From NCBI RefSeq assembly GCF_003194585.1, contig NZ_QHKZ01000006.1:1-64000 (forward strand): a DNA stretch of 64,000 nt. Reading direction: 5' to 3'. This DNA comes from Nocardioides daejeonensis (GTDB taxonomy: Bacteria > Actinomycetota > Actinomycetes > Propionibacteriales > Nocardioidaceae). The notes beneath the pieces were generated by a model. The model worked only from the letters and a program-made list of their open reading frames with translations. It had not been told where the DNA came from and ran no database searches. This document shows, piece after piece, positions 29,774 through 39,638 of the stretch. Both the position numbers and the translations under genes were made by a program. Within the stretch, counting starts at the first letter, position 1. Every line of letters begins with the position of its first letter.

Positions 29774-32545
29774 TCAGCCGTTGACGCGGGTGGTCAGCCC
29801 GGTCGGACCGCCGGCAGCGCCGTGGCACTTCTTGTACTTCTTGCCGGAGCCGCACGGGCAGTCCTCGTTCCGGCCGACGTTGGCGTAGGGATCGTCGGCG
29901 TTCGTCACCGTGGTGCTGCCCTGGGGCTCGGGCTCGCCGTCCTCCGACGGGCCCGAGTAGGTCAGACCAGTCGGCTCCTCGGACTCCAGGCCGCGCGCGG
30001 AGAGGTGCGCGTGCTCCTCGACGCCCTCCTCGTCATCCTCGTCGACGATCTCGACCTCGAGGTTGAAGAGGTAGCCGACAGCCTCTTCCTTGATGCCGTC
30101 CATCATGGCGCCGAACATGTCGAAGCCCTCACGCTGGTACTCGACCAGCGGGTCGCGCTGCGAGTAGGCGCGCAGGTAGATGCCCTCGCGCAGGTAGTCC
30201 ATCTCGTAGAGGTGGTCGCGCCACTTGCGGTCGAGCACCGAGAGGATCACGCGGCGCTCCAGGTCACGCATGTTCTCCGCGCCGATCTGGGCCTCGCGCT
30301 GCTCGTAGGCGGCGTGCGCGTCCTTGGTGATCCGCTCGATCAGGTCCTGCCGGCTCAGTGCCGCCACCCCGCCGGCGTCGTCGGCTGCCTGGGCGTGGGT
30401 GAAGGAGATCGGGTAGAGCTGCTTGAGCGCGGCCCAGAGCGCGTCGAGGTCCCACTCCTCGGAGAAGCCCTCGGTGGCCCCGGTGACGTAGCCCTCGATC
30501 ACGTCGTCGACGAACGTGCTGATCTGCTCCTGCAGGTCGGCGCCCTCGAGGACCCGGCGGCGCTCGTCGTAGATGACCTTGCGCTGACGGTCCATCACGT
30601 CGTCGTACTTGAGGACGTTCTTGCGGGACTCGAAGTTCTGCGACTCGATCTGGCCCTGCGCGTTGGCGATCGCGCCGGTGACCCGCTTGTTCTCGATCGG
30701 CACGTCGTCCGGAACCTTCAGCACCTGCAGCACGCGGTCGACCCAGTCGGACTTGAAGAGACGCATCAGCTCGTCCTGCAGCGACAGGTAGAACCGGGAC
30801 TCGCCCGGGTCGCCCTGACGGCCGGAACGACCACGCAGCTGGTTGTCGATACGGCGGGACTCATGACGCTCGGTGCCGACGACATAGAGGCCGCCCAGCG
30901 CCTTGACCTCTTCGTGCTCGGCCTTGACCTGCTCCTTGAAGCGCTCCACGGTGGGAGCCCAGGCGGCGTCGTACTCCTCGGGGGTCTCGACCGGGTCGAG
31001 TCCCTTCTTGCGCAGCTCCTCGTCGGCGAGGAACTCCACGGAGCCACCGAGCATGATGTCGGTGCCTCGACCGGCCATGTTCGTCGCCACGGTGACCGCG
31101 CCCTTGTGACCGGCGAGCGCGACGACCTTGGCCTCCGACTCGTGCTGCTTCGCGTTGAGCACGGTGTGCGGGACGCCGCGCTTGCGCAGCAGGGTGGAGA
31201 GCAGCTCCGACTTCTCGACGGAGACGGTGCCGATGAGCACCGGCTGCCCCAGCTTGTTGCGCTCCGCGATGTCGGCGACGACCGCCTCGTACTTCGCCTC
31301 CTCGGTGCGGTAGACGAGGTCGGGCTGGTCGATGCGCAGCAGCGGCTTGTTGGTCGGGATCGGCACCACGCCGAGGTTGTAGATCTTGTCGAACTCCGAG
31401 GCCTCGGTCATGGCGGTACCCGTCATGCCGCCGAGCTTCTTGTAGAGCCGGAAGTAGTTCTGCAGGGTGACGGTGGCGAGGGTCTGGTACTCCTCGCGGA
31501 CGGTCACGCCCTCCTTCGCCTCGATCGCCTGGTGCAGGCCGTCGTTGTAGCGGCGGCCGTCGAGGATGCGGCCGGTGTGCTCGTCGACGATCTTCACCTC
31601 GCCGCCCATCACGACGTACTCCTTGTCGCGGCGGAACAGCTCCTTGGCCTTGATCGAGTTGTTCATGAACGAGATCAGCGAGGTGTTCACCGAGTCGTAG
31701 AGGTTGTCGATCCCGAGGTAGTCCTCGACCTTGGTGATCGCGCCCTCGAGCGCGGAGACGGTCCGCTTCTTCTCGTCGACCTCGTAGTCGACGTCGCGCT
31801 CCATGGTGCGCGCGATCTTGGCGAACTCGGCGTACCACTTCACCTCGTCCTGGGTCGGCCCCGAGATGATCAGCGGGGTCCGGGCCTCGTCGATCAGGAT
31901 GGAGTCGACCTCGTCGACGATGGCGAAGCCGTGGCCGCGCTGCACGCAGCGGTCCAGCGAGGAGGCCATGTTGTCGCGCAGGTAGTCGAAGCCGAGCTCG
32001 TTGTTGGTCGCGTAGGTGATGTCGCAGGCGTAGGCCTCGCGTCGCTCCTCAGGACTCATGCTCGGCAGGATCACGCCAGTGGTCAGGCCCAGGAAGTGGA
32101 AGACCCGGCCCATCATCTCGGACTGGAACTTCGCCAGGTAGTCGTTGACCGTGACCACGTGCACGCCCTCGCCCGCGAGCGCGTTGAGGTACGACGGGAG
32201 GGTGGCGACGAGCGTCTTTCCCTCACCGGTCTTCATCTCGGCGATGTTGCCCCGGTGAAGGGCGGCGCCGCCCATGATCTGCACGTCGTAGTGGCGCTGA
32301 CCCAGCACGCGCTTGGCCGCTTCGCGCACCGTCGCGAACGCCTCGGGCAGGAGGTCTTCAAGGGTCTCGCCCTTGGTCAGTCGATCCTTGAACTCGGCCG
32401 TCATCGCCTGCAGCTCGGAGTCGGACATCGCGACGAAGTCGTCCTCGATCGCATTGACGGCCTTGGCGATCACCTGGAGTTCACGGACGATCTTGCCCTC
32501 GCCGATGCGGAGGATCTTGTCGAGGATGGCAGGCACAGCGAACAC
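29774..32545 (-). CDS. secA: Preprotein translocase ATPase SecA
   Basis: A 923-residue SecA, normal length for the housekeeping SecA1. Motifs: MKTGEGKT Walker A near residue 105, [14 protein letters not shown] (II), NMAGRGTDI, and the C-terminal zinc motif [13 protein letters not shown] that contacts SecB or membrane. It drives export through SecYEG. The start GTG at 32545 gives [10 protein letters not shown]; a GTG at 32536 would give the more usual [15 protein letters not shown], and neither has a strong ribosome-binding site. Neighbours match those of M. tuberculosis secA1. Confidence 0.97.
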   Translation of the reverse strand: MFAVPAILDKILRIGEGKIVRELQVIAKAVNAIEDDFVAMSDSELQAMTAEFKDRLTKGETLEDLLPEAFATVREAAKRVLGQRHYDVQIMGGAALHRGNIAEMKTGEGKTLVATLPSYLNALAGEGVHVVTVNDYLAKFQSEMMGRVFHFLGLTTGVILPSMSPEERREAYACDITYATNNELGFDYLRDNMASSLDRCVQRGHGFAIVDEVDSILIDEARTPLIISGPTQDEVKWYAEFAKIARTMERDVDYEVDEKKRTVSALEGAITKVEDYLGIDNLYDSVNTSLISFMNNSIKAKELFRRDKEYVVMGGEVKIVDEHTGRILDGRRYNDGLHQAIEAKEGVTVREEYQTLATVTLQNYFRLYKKLGGMTGTAMTEASEFDKIYNLGVVPIPTNKPLLRIDQPDLVYRTEEAKYEAVVADIAERNKLGQPVLIGTVSVEKSELLSTLLRKRGVPHTVLNAKQHESEAKVVALAGHKGAVTVATNMAGRGTDIMLGGSVEFLADEELRKKGLDPVETPEEYDAAWAPTVERFKEQVKAEHEEVKALGGLYVVGTERHESRRIDNQLRGRSGRQGDPGESRFYLSLQDELMRLFKSDWVDRVLQVLKVPDDVPIENKRVTGAIANAQGQIESQNFESRKNVLKYDDVMDRQRKVIYDERRRVLEGADLQEQISTFVDDVIEGYVTGATEGFSEEWDLDALWAALKQLYPISFTHAQAADDAGGVAALSRQDLIERITKDAHAAYEQREAQIGAENMRDLERRVILSVLDRKWRDHLYEMDYLREGIYLRAYSQRDPLVEYQREGFDMFGAMMDGIKEEAVGYLFNLEVEIVDEDDEEGVEEHAHLSARGLESEEPTGLTYSGPSEDGEPEPQGSTTVTNADDPYANVGRNEDCPCGSGKKYKKCHGAAGGPTGLTTRVNG

Positions 32546-32658
32546 TCTCTGGTCGAGGACTCGCCACTGGCGTCAGAAGGCGAGGATGGCGGGCGGGCGC
32601 CCACAACCTCGGCAATGCTACCCGCGGCGCCCAGCCGGCCCGAACTGCCGCTCCCGGC

Positions 32659-33915
32659 TCAGCGCCGGTAGCGGCGCAGCACCGCTTCACGGCGGACCCG
32701 CAGCGCCTCCGCACGCTCCGCAGGCGTGATTCGCGGCGTCCGGGGATCGAGCTCGCGCTCCAGGTCGAGGAGCTTCACGATCCGCAGCGTGGGCTGCACA
32801 TCCTGCGGCGTCGGCATCAGCCACCACCGGTAGGTGACGTGCACCTGCCGGTTGCCGGCGGTGTCGAACCAGTTGGCCACCCCCGGGTCGACGTGGCTGA
32901 CCACACCGCGGAACACGCCCTCCTCGTCGAGCGTGGCGAGGTGGCCGTTGAGGTGCGTCTGCCGCCAGGTGTAGTCCAGCGACTGGCTCCAGAGGTCTCC
33001 GAGATGGAGGTTCCAGAAGTGACACGCGGGCGGGGTGAACTCGACGATCGCGGCCTCGTCGTCCGCGATCTCGAGGAACCCTCCGCCGTACGCGATGTGA
33101 CCGCCCCCGCCACCTGCGTAGTGCTGGGCGAGCGGCGGCTCGGTGCTGAGCAGGTTGCGCTTGGTGCGTGCCTTGGTGTTGTAGAGAAGCCTCCAGAAGA
33201 GCGCCATCCCCTCCATCAGCTCCCCGGCGCCGGTGAGACACCGCGCGACGTGCTCGGGCGTGTCCACCGGCCCGGGGCCGGGGGCATCCAGCCGCTCGAC
33301 CCGGATGTGGTGGGCCTCCTCGTGCTCCCAGTCGTAGAAGTACTGCCGGGTGAGCACGTGGAAGACGTCGCTGGGAAGCTCCAGCCAGTCCCCCGCCCAG
33401 TCCCCGGGCCGACTCGCCGACAGCAGCACCTCGAACGACCCGTCCTCCGCACGGCTGAGATCGCCGGGGCTGGCCAGCGCGCCGAGCGTCGAGCCGGTCG
33501 CCGCCGCGAAGATCGCCCGGTAGTCACCGTCCGGCGCGTCGTTCACCGCGTGGTACATGTCCATGTCGCGGTAGAGGGTCAGGCCCACGTAGTGCGCCGA
33601 GCCCGGGCCTCCGGTCAGTCGGTAGGTCCCGCCCGGGTCGAGCTGGCTGACGCCGAAGAGGCAGTCGGGCGACTCTGTCGCGTAGCGCTTCGTGTTGTCC
33701 TGGAGGTGCCCGTGCTCCGGAAAGTCCCGGTCGGCGGAGAAGACGTGCTGTTCGAGCGAGGCGTTGGCCAGGTTGAGCAGGTACTTGTATCCCTGGGCGC
33801 GCAGCTGCGGATCCGCCGCCCGCGGATCGTCGCGGACGACGTCGGCGGCGGCGGCCAGGTGGGCCACGAAACGGTCCCAGGCCTGGTCCAGGGAGTGGAT
33901 CTGCTGCTCTGACAC
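32659..33915 (-). CDS. DUF1214 domain protein
   Basis: A 418-residue protein with a C-terminal DUF1214 region (FTPPACHFWNLHLGDLW, QVHVTYRWW) and an N-terminal DUF1254-like part (NANASLEQ, GGTYRLTGGPGSAHYVGLT). Family members are uncharacterised beta-rich proteins. There is no signal peptide, so it is probably cytosolic. The GTG at 33915 follows GAGGAG by 5-6 nt. It lies between secA and the YcaQ-like gene on the same strand with gaps near 110 nt on both sides, so it is likely transcribed on its own. Confidence 0.88.
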   Translation of the reverse strand: MSEQQIHSLDQAWDRFVAHLAAAADVVRDDPRAADPQLRAQGYKYLLNLANASLEQHVFSADRDFPEHGHLQDNTKRYATESPDCLFGVSQLDPGGTYRLTGGPGSAHYVGLTLYRDMDMYHAVNDAPDGDYRAIFAAATGSTLGALASPGDLSRAEDGSFEVLLSASRPGDWAGDWLELPSDVFHVLTRQYFYDWEHEEAHHIRVERLDAPGPGPVDTPEHVARCLTGAGELMEGMALFWRLLYNTKARTKRNLLSTEPPLAQHYAGGGGGHIAYGGGFLEIADDEAAIVEFTPPACHFWNLHLGDLWSQSLDYTWRQTHLNGHLATLDEEGVFRGVVSHVDPGVANWFDTAGNRQVHVTYRWWLMPTPQDVQPTLRIVKLLDLERELDPRTPRITPAERAEALRVRREAVLRRYRR

Positions 33916-34028
33916 GGGGTCTCCTCAGGGTCGCGCTCTCGCCGCGACGGTACGGCGACACCCCCAGACGGCCCGGCGCAGTCCCAGTGAGTCGGAAGAG
34001 GGCGCCAACGGCCGGAGGCCGACCGGTG

Positions 34029-35276
34029 TCAGAGACGCGAGAGCGCGGGTGCGAGATCGCCGTTGGCGGCCACGGACACCTCCGTGAGCCCCAGCCAGCC
34101 GGCCAGTCGATCCAGCTCTGCGCGCAGCTCCACCGCCACCTCGTCGACGCGGACTCCGGGCTCGGCGAACGCCCCCAGGACCAGGAGCCGACCGGTGCGG
34201 CGATCGGCCTTGAGGTCGACCCGGCCGACGAGCCGGTCTCCCAGCAGGAAGGGCAGCACGTAGTAGCCGTGCACCCGCTGCGCGGCCGGGGTGTAGATCT
34301 CGATCCGGTAGGTGAAGTCGAACAGGCGCTCCGTGCGCTCCCGCTGCCACACCACCGGGTCGAAGGGACTGAGCAGCGTGCGAGCGCGGACCCGCCGCGG
34401 CAAGGGGGCGTCGCGGTGCAGGTAGGCCGGCCGCGACCAGCCCTCCACCTCGACCGGCAGCAGCTCGCCGGCCTCGACCAGCTGCTCGACGGCGGGCCGG
34501 GCCGGGCCGATGCCGGCACCGGTCCGCCAGCCCATCCGGTAGTAGTCGCTGAGACAGGCGCCGGTCGCCACGCCGTGGGCGATCGCGGCGCGGCGGACGA
34601 GGGCGACCGCGGCGTCGTGCGGCGACGGGACCGGTGCAGCCAGGACCTCGGCCGGGAGGACCCGCTCAGGGAGGTCGTAGCGGACCTCGAAGGCGGAGTT
34701 GCGCCCGGCGACTGCCACCTGACCGGAGGCAAAGAGGTGATCGAGCATCTTGCGCGACTCCGACCAGTTCCAGCCCCAGTGCTCCTTGCTCCGTTCTCCG
34801 GCACCGAAGTCGGCGTCCAGCTGGCGCGCCGTCACCGGTCCCCGCTCGGCGACCGCAGCCAGCACCTCCTGCTCCCATCCCGCGCGAGCCTCCGCCACCG
34901 ACCACCACTTCCCCTGCTGGGCGCGATAGTGCTCCATCCGATGACGCATGAGGGGCCAGAGCTCCACCGGCATGAACGCCTGGACGTGCGCCCAGTACTC
35001 GACCACCCGGCGTGGACGAGCCGCCGTCTGGGTGTTGGCCCGGTCGAGCAGGGCCGTGTCGTAGGGACCCATCCGGGAGTAGAGCGGCATCAGGTGAGCC
35101 CGGGCAAGCACGTTCACGCTGTCGACCTGGAGTACGCCGGTGCGCGCCAAGGTGCGATCGAAGGTGCGCAGCGTCGGGGTCGCGTGGGGCGGGTCGTTGA
35201 AGCCTTGAGCAGCCAGGGCGATGCGGCGCGCCTGCGCAGTCGACAGCTGCCGGCACCGCCGAGGGGAGGAGGTCAC
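34029..35276 (-). CDS. YcaQ-family crosslink-repair DNA glycosylase (winged helix)
   Basis: A 415-residue protein of the AlkX/YcaQ family. The signature LQVDSVNVLARAHLMPLYSR matches the catalytic QxD region (QVD here, QID in many). Three winged-helix segments and a C-terminal barrel (RVDLKADRRTGRLLVLGAF) follow. Family knowledge: YcaQ glycosylases excise interstrand-crosslinked or bulky N7-alkylated bases. The start overlaps the response regulator stop by 4 nt, which suggests co-expression. With the ATL at 406-750, it adds to alkylation-damage functions in the window. Confidence 0.88.
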   Translation of the reverse strand: MTSSPRRCRQLSTAQARRIALAAQGFNDPPHATPTLRTFDRTLARTGVLQVDSVNVLARAHLMPLYSRMGPYDTALLDRANTQTAARPRRVVEYWAHVQAFMPVELWPLMRHRMEHYRAQQGKWWSVAEARAGWEQEVLAAVAERGPVTARQLDADFGAGERSKEHWGWNWSESRKMLDHLFASGQVAVAGRNSAFEVRYDLPERVLPAEVLAAPVPSPHDAAVALVRRAAIAHGVATGACLSDYYRMGWRTGAGIGPARPAVEQLVEAGELLPVEVEGWSRPAYLHRDAPLPRRVRARTLLSPFDPVVWQRERTERLFDFTYRIEIYTPAAQRVHGYYVLPFLLGDRLVGRVDLKADRRTGRLLVLGAFAEPGVRVDEVAVELRAELDRLAGWLGLTEVSVAANGDLAPALSRL

Positions 35277-35944
35277 GGAATCTCGAGCAGCTTCTCGCGG
35301 ACGGCGTACATGACCGCCTCCATGCGCGAGTGCAGCTGCAGCTTCTCCAAGATGTTGCGCACGTGGTTCTTCACCGTGTTCTCGCTGATGAAGAGCTCAC
35401 GGGCGATCTCGCGGTTGTTCATGCCCCGGGCTACCAGCCGGAGCACCTCGAGCTCGCGCTCGGTAAGTCGGAAGCCGGGCAGCTGCTCCTTCTCGGGCTT
35501 GGACATCTGCTTGAACTCGTCGATGAGCTTCACGGCCATCGACGGACTGATCAGCGACTGACCGTCGGCGACCACCCGCACCGCCTGCGACACCTCGTCG
35601 ATCGAGGAGTCCTTGAGCAGGTAGCCGGCGGCGCCGCTCTTCACGGCCTCGTAGAGATCGGCCTCCTCGTCGGAGACGGTGAGCATGATGATCTTGGTCG
35701 AGGGCACGGTCTCCTTGATCGCGGCACAGGCCTCGATCCCGGAGCGCTTGGGCATCCGTACGTCGAGCAGCACCACGTCGGGAACCGTCTCGGCGGCGAG
35801 CTGCGTGCCCTCCAGGCCGTCGCTGGCCTCGCCCACCACCTCGATACCGGACTCGACCCCCAGCAGCATGGTCAGGCCCCGGCGGAAGAGCTCCTGGTCG
35901 TCAACAACCAGGACCTTGATCGACTCATCCCGTGCCTCGCTCAC
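35273..35944 (-). CDS. NarL/FixJ-type response regulator, orphan
   Basis: A 223-residue regulator with a receiver domain (VDD near residues 14-16, phospho-acceptor Asp61 in DVVLLDVRMP, Thr in MLTVSD, Lys in YLLKD) and a LuxR-type helix-turn-helix (LTERELEVLRLVARGMNNRE, then LFISENTVKNHVRNI). No histidine kinase is adjacent. The GTG at 35944 lacks a ribosome-binding site; the upstream hpf hairpin comes within 10 nt. It is cotranslated with the YcaQ-like gene by ATGA overlap, which could link that glycosylase to a stress signal. Confidence 0.93.
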   Translation of the reverse strand: MSEARDESIKVLVVDDQELFRRGLTMLLGVESGIEVVGEASDGLEGTQLAAETVPDVVLLDVRMPKRSGIEACAAIKETVPSTKIIMLTVSDEEADLYEAVKSGAAGYLLKDSSIDEVSQAVRVVADGQSLISPSMAVKLIDEFKQMSKPEKEQLPGFRLTERELEVLRLVARGMNNREIARELFISENTVKNHVRNILEKLQLHSRMEAVMYAVREKLLEIP

Positions 35945-35953
35945 CAGGCCATC

Positions 35954-36005
35954 ATGGCACGATCGGGCCATCCCAGGCACCACCTGAGAGGCCCGATCGT
36001 GCCAT
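35954..36005. terminator. 16-bp inverted repeat after hpf, abutting the regulator start
   Basis: ATGGCACGATCGGGCC (35954-35969) and its exact inverse (35990-36005) are separated by 20 nt. As RNA from hpf this forms a strong stem that may terminate hpf transcription. It also occupies the whole space where the response regulator promoter must lie, so it may double as an operator. Confidence 0.75.
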
Positions 36006-36017
36006 GCGCCTCGACGA

Positions 36018-36632
36018 TCAGCCGTCGACGTCGAGCGAGATCACGCCGTAGTCGTAGCCACGGCGGCGGTAGACGACCGAGGCCCGCTCACTCTCCTTGT
36101 CGACGAACAGGTAGAAGTCGTGGCCGACCAGCTCCATCTCGTAGAGCGCCTGGTCGAGGGTCATCGGAGCTGCCTGGTGGGTCTTCTCACGGACCACCAA
36201 GGGGCCGTCCCCGCTGACGGTGATCGGGCCGACCTTGCGCTCGAGCACCTCCTCCTCGGCCTTCACTTCGACGGCCGGCTCCATCTTGGCCAGTGCCTCA
36301 CCTACCGAGACCGGCGTACGGCGGCCGCGGTGGACCCGGCGCCGGTCGGCTGCCTTGCGCATCTGAGCAGCCATCTTGTCGAGCGCCAGGTCGAGGGCGC
36401 CCATCTTGTCCTCGGCAGCGGCCTCGGCCCTGATCACCGGGCCACGGGAGAGGGCGGTCAGCTCCACGCGCACCGCTCGATCTGCCTGCCGGGGGTTCTT
36501 CTCCTCACTCACCTCCACCATGACGCGCATGATCCGTTGATCGTGCTTCTCCAGCTTCGCGAGCTTCTCCTCGACGTGACTCCTGAAACGGTCCGACACC
36601 TCGCAGTGCCGAGCGTTGACGACCACATCCAT
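36018..36632 (-). CDS. hpf: Long-form ribosome hibernation promoting factor
   Basis: A 204-residue HPF. The N-terminal S30AE domain (DVVVNARHCEVSDRFRSHVE to LDKMAAQMRK) is joined by a basic linker to the C-terminal dimerisation domain (MTLDQALYEMELVGHDFYLF, VVYRRRGYDYGVI). Long HPF dimerises 70S ribosomes into 100S particles in stationary phase or stress. The ATG follows GGGAGG by 5 nt. It sits between comF and a response regulator, as in other actinobacteria. Its promoter must lie in the 380-nt gap upstream, which holds an unusual inverted repeat. Confidence 0.95.
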   Translation of the reverse strand: MDVVVNARHCEVSDRFRSHVEEKLAKLEKHDQRIMRVMVEVSEEKNPRQADRAVRVELTALSRGPVIRAEAAAEDKMGALDLALDKMAAQMRKAADRRRVHRGRRTPVSVGEALAKMEPAVEVKAEEEVLERKVGPITVSGDGPLVVREKTHQAAPMTLDQALYEMELVGHDFYLFVDKESERASVVYRRRGYDYGVISLDVDG

Positions 36633-36702
36633 TGGGACCTCCCGTGCAATCAGTTGGGTACTCGCGCATGCCGCGGAACCGCCGAAGCGGCTCCCGGTAG
36701 AG

Positions 36703-37003
36703 ATGGAGTCCGTCCGGCCGACCTGGTCTTCGACCCCACACCCGCCTGCTGAGGCTCTCGCAGCTCAGTGCCACTACCCACCTTCTCCCGCGACCCGGTC
36801 GTATCTGACGACCAGGACGGGGCAGGACTTACGTCTAAGCCGCACCGTGCTCGTCCGTTGCCGGACTTACGTGGACCGTTTCGCCTGCGACTGGCATCGG
36901 CTAGCCCACCGGAACATCTCGACGTATCGGGACCTGGACGGCCCCCGAATCCGGGCACCGCCGCACTCCGGTAAGCGCAACCACGGACCCGGACGGACTC
37001 CAT
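36703..37003. repeat. 301-bp segment bounded by perfect 15-bp inverted repeats
   Basis: ATGGAGTCCGTCCGG (36703-36717) and its exact reverse complement (36989-37003) bound 271 bp with no credible gene. The segment fills most of the 380-nt gap between hpf (start 36632) and comF (end 37013). It contains a 10-bp direct repeat, GGACTTACGT, at 36825 and 36863. No target-site duplication is visible at the edges. It may be a MITE-like remnant or paired regulatory sites. The hpf promoter was not recognised. Confidence 0.6.
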
Positions 37004-37012
37004 AACGTGACG

Positions 37013-37825
37013 CTAGTCGGTCGGCGATTGCTTTGCCAGAGGAACTGCTGAGTTGTCGATAAGAGATCGCCCGGTCGGGTCCGTCGAGGCGGCCGGTGCC
37101 GTCCCGGTGCACCCCCGCGCCACGCCGACGGAGCCGGAGCGGAGCCGCGTCGCAGCGACGGTGGCGATGCCGAGCACGCCCCAACCGGCCGCGCGCAGCG
37201 CTCGCTGCGCCTCCCGTGCCGTCGCCCCCGTGGTCAACACGTCGTCACAGACCACCAGCCAGACACCGGCCTCCCCTCGCCGGGAGACGGACCGCTCCAG
37301 GCGGCCCGCGGGACCGGAGCGGACCCACATCGCCTGCTCCAGATTGGCCAACCGGCCGGCGCGGTCGAGCTCCCCCTGGTCCCGGACCCGGCGCACTCCC
37401 AGCAGCGGCGCTGCGCGGGCATCCAGCCGGTGGGCGGCCGCCCGGGTCAGCCGACGGGTCGGGTCATGGCCGCGGGAACGGGTCGACGCCGGCTGGCTCG
37501 GCGCCGGCACGAGCACGAGCTGGCGGCCGGGTACGACACCGCGCGCGGCGCAGAGACCGAGGACGGCATCGGCGAGCAGGTCTCCGAGCAGGGCGGCGAG
37601 CCCGAACTGGTGACGTTCCTTGTGGCCGAGCACCAGCGCCCGCAGCAGACCGTCGTACTCACCGGCGGCGTACGTCGGCGCGAGACCCGGCGGGGTCGGC
37701 GTCGGGACCACCCGGCGTACCTGACCGCGCAACCGCCGACCACAGGGCACGCAGGGAAGCTCGCCGGGGCGGCCGCATCCTGGACAGCGGGCACCGGTCA
37801 CCAGGTCGAGCAGCGCCGTACGCAT
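37013..37825 (-). CDS. ComF-family phosphoribosyltransferase-like protein
   Basis: A 270-residue ComF/GntX protein. A zinc-finger start (CPGCGRPGELPCVPCG) precedes a phosphoribosyltransferase-fold domain with the PRPP-loop motif VVCDDVLTTGATA near residue 195. ComF proteins take part in DNA uptake in competent bacteria; in actinobacteria the role is uncertain. The last ~35 residues lack the usual conservation and end 10 nt from a repeat-bounded segment. It lies 76 nt after lpqB, in the order familiar from Rv3242c-Rv3244c. Confidence 0.88.
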   Translation of the reverse strand: MRTALLDLVTGARCPGCGRPGELPCVPCGRRLRGQVRRVVPTPTPPGLAPTYAAGEYDGLLRALVLGHKERHQFGLAALLGDLLADAVLGLCAARGVVPGRQLVLVPAPSQPASTRSRGHDPTRRLTRAAAHRLDARAAPLLGVRRVRDQGELDRAGRLANLEQAMWVRSGPAGRLERSVSRRGEAGVWLVVCDDVLTTGATAREAQRALRAAGWGVLGIATVAATRLRSGSVGVARGCTGTAPAASTDPTGRSLIDNSAVPLAKQSPTD

Positions 37826-37901
37826 GCAGCCAGCACAGCAACCCCGCCGGCTCGGGGCAAGGAGCTCCGCACCACCTGTGGAGAAGCAAGCACCCCCACG
37901 C

Positions 37902-39638
37902 TCAGCCGGGATAGGTGAGCGCGCGGACCTCCTCCGGCGGCAGGTAGCCGGGCGAGGCGGAGGCGACCAGGTGGAAGGTGCCGTCCCGGCCGACCGCCCA
38001 GGCCGGCAGGCTCGAGACCGGGCTGGAGACCAGGTCGACGATCTGGTCGCGGACCAGCTCCGTGGAGACGTCGCCCCGGCCGATCGCCTCCGAGCCGTCC
38101 ACGGAACGGCGGACCACCTGGCTCAGCCGGGCCCCCAGCTTGCGGACCACGAGCAGCTCGGTCGGGGTCCGCCAGGCCAGCCCGCGGAGGTCGAGCTCCT
38201 CGTCGGCTTCGGCCCAGACCACCGACGGCGCGACCGCGCGGATCCGGTTGTCGGTCCGTGCCAGTCGGCTGGCCACGACCCGGTCGCCGGCACGGGTGGC
38301 GACGATCGCGACGAACCGGGAGCCGTCCCGGGAGACGACGAAGTCCCGCACCCGCCGGCCCGAGACGCCCTCGATGCGCACCTCGTGGAGGCGACGACCG
38401 CGGCCCGCACGCACGACGGCACCCTGCGCCGTACGGTCGACGAGCCACAGCGTGTCGGTCTGGTCCCAGGCGGGCCGGAGCAGGTCGGTGCCGGTCAGCA
38501 CACTCTCCGGGTCCAGCGACCCGTTGAGCGGCATCAGCGCGACGTCGCGGCCGTCGTCGCGCACTCCGGCGACCCGGGTGGCCGTGAGGTCGACGGCGAT
38601 GCTGCGCCAGTCGTCGGTGTTGACCGGCAGCTCCTCGCCGACCGGGGTGGCACCTGCCTCCGAGACGCTCACCAGCCCGCCCTCGCGCAGCGCGAAGGCG
38701 TCCCGCCAGCCCTCGGGCACGGCCGGGTCGTAGGGCTCACCACGCGAGACGGGGATGTCGCTCCCCACCCCTGAGGCGCCCAGCGGCGTGCCGTTGAGCG
38801 TCAGCCGGAACCGGGTCAGCTCCGGCACCTGACGCAGCGTCCAGGCGAACTGGGCGACCAGGAGGTCGGTGGTCGCCGGGTCCAGCGCCGCTACCTCTCC
38901 GGTCAACGCGACCTCCGCAAAGCCGTCCGCCGGCTCCGGAACCAGGACGTCGAGACTCAGCCCCGGCGGTACGAAGGACTGCTCGACCCCACCCAGGCCC
39001 GGGCTCGGTCCGCGCAGCAGCCCTCGCACCAGGCTGGTCGCCGTCTGGCCTCCCCGGGGAACGAAGACCGGCTCGGGCACGAGCACCCTCCCCGTGGGGT
39101 CGAAGAAGAAGAGCGACCGCTGGGCGTAGCGGTCCTCGAACCAGTTGTCCGGCACGATCATGGCGTTCGGCAGACGGTCGATGCGCCACTCGCCGTCCTC
39201 CGTGGCCATCTCGAAGCTCAGCTGCGACGCGTCGTCGCTCAGCGCACCGGCCCACCGACCTCGCCCGTCGACCTGGTGCGCACCGACGAGCGTCACACTC
39301 ACCCGACTGGCACCGATCGGCGTCAGCACGTCGGCGTAGGTGATCATGCCTTCGTCCGGCCGCCATGCACCGCGGGCCCGACTGGTCAGGAACTGGCGCG
39401 CCACCGAGGTCGTCACGGGTGTCGCGGTCATCGCATCGAGGAAGTGCCGCACGATGTCGGTCGGGGTCTCCCCCGGCTGCGGCGGACGCGGTTGATAGGG
39501 GAACGCCTCACCCGGCACCGGGCGCGAGAGCTCGGCATGCACCTCGACGTCGCCGTCCACCGGCAGGGACATGCAGCCCGTGATCAGGCAGAGCGCCGCC
39601 ACAAGCAGGCTTCGCAGCGCGACCGACCGGCGCGTCAT
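37902..39638 (-). CDS. lpqB: Lipoprotein LpqB
   Basis: A 578-residue lipoprotein with lipobox LITGC near residue 20, a GerMN domain (about residues 190-300: FVPRGGQTATSLVRGLLRGP to RFRLTLNGTPL) and a C-terminal beta-propeller-like half. Family knowledge: LpqB binds the extracellular part of MtrB and tunes its phosphorylation of MtrA. The ATG overlaps the mtrB stop by 4 nt (ATGA), so the three proteins are translated together. This order is conserved throughout actinobacteria. Confidence 0.95.
   Translation of the reverse strand: MTRRSVALRSLLVAALCLITGCMSLPVDGDVEVHAELSRPVPGEAFPYQPRPPQPGETPTDIVRHFLDAMTATPVTTSVARQFLTSRARGAWRPDEGMITYADVLTPIGASRVSVTLVGAHQVDGRGRWAGALSDDASQLSFEMATEDGEWRIDRLPNAMIVPDNWFEDRYAQRSLFFFDPTGRVLVPEPVFVPRGGQTATSLVRGLLRGPSPGLGGVEQSFVPPGLSLDVLVPEPADGFAEVALTGEVAALDPATTDLLVAQFAWTLRQVPELTRFRLTLNGTPLGASGVGSDIPVSRGEPYDPAVPEGWRDAFALREGGLVSVSEAGATPVGEELPVNTDDWRSIAVDLTATRVAGVRDDGRDVALMPLNGSLDPESVLTGTDLLRPAWDQTDTLWLVDRTAQGAVVRAGRGRRLHEVRIEGVSGRRVRDFVVSRDGSRFVAIVATRAGDRVVASRLARTDNRIRAVAPSVVWAEADEELDLRGLAWRTPTELLVVRKLGARLSQVVRRSVDGSEAIGRGDVSTELVRDQIVDLVSSPVSSLPAWAVGRDGTFHLVASASPGYLPPEEVRALTYPG

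Noticed and set aside
29822-32671. A 949-codon open frame antisense to secA
   Set aside because: It is a high-GC codon shadow. SecA on the other strand is full length with every motif, and the antisense product is a Val/Leu/Asp-rich composition artefact without a domain.
36825-36872. GGACTTACGT direct repeat as a promoter element
   Set aside because: A 10-bp repeat in 380 bp of GC-rich DNA can arise by chance, and no -10 or -35 lies at useful spacing. It is mentioned only within the larger repeat-bounded segment.
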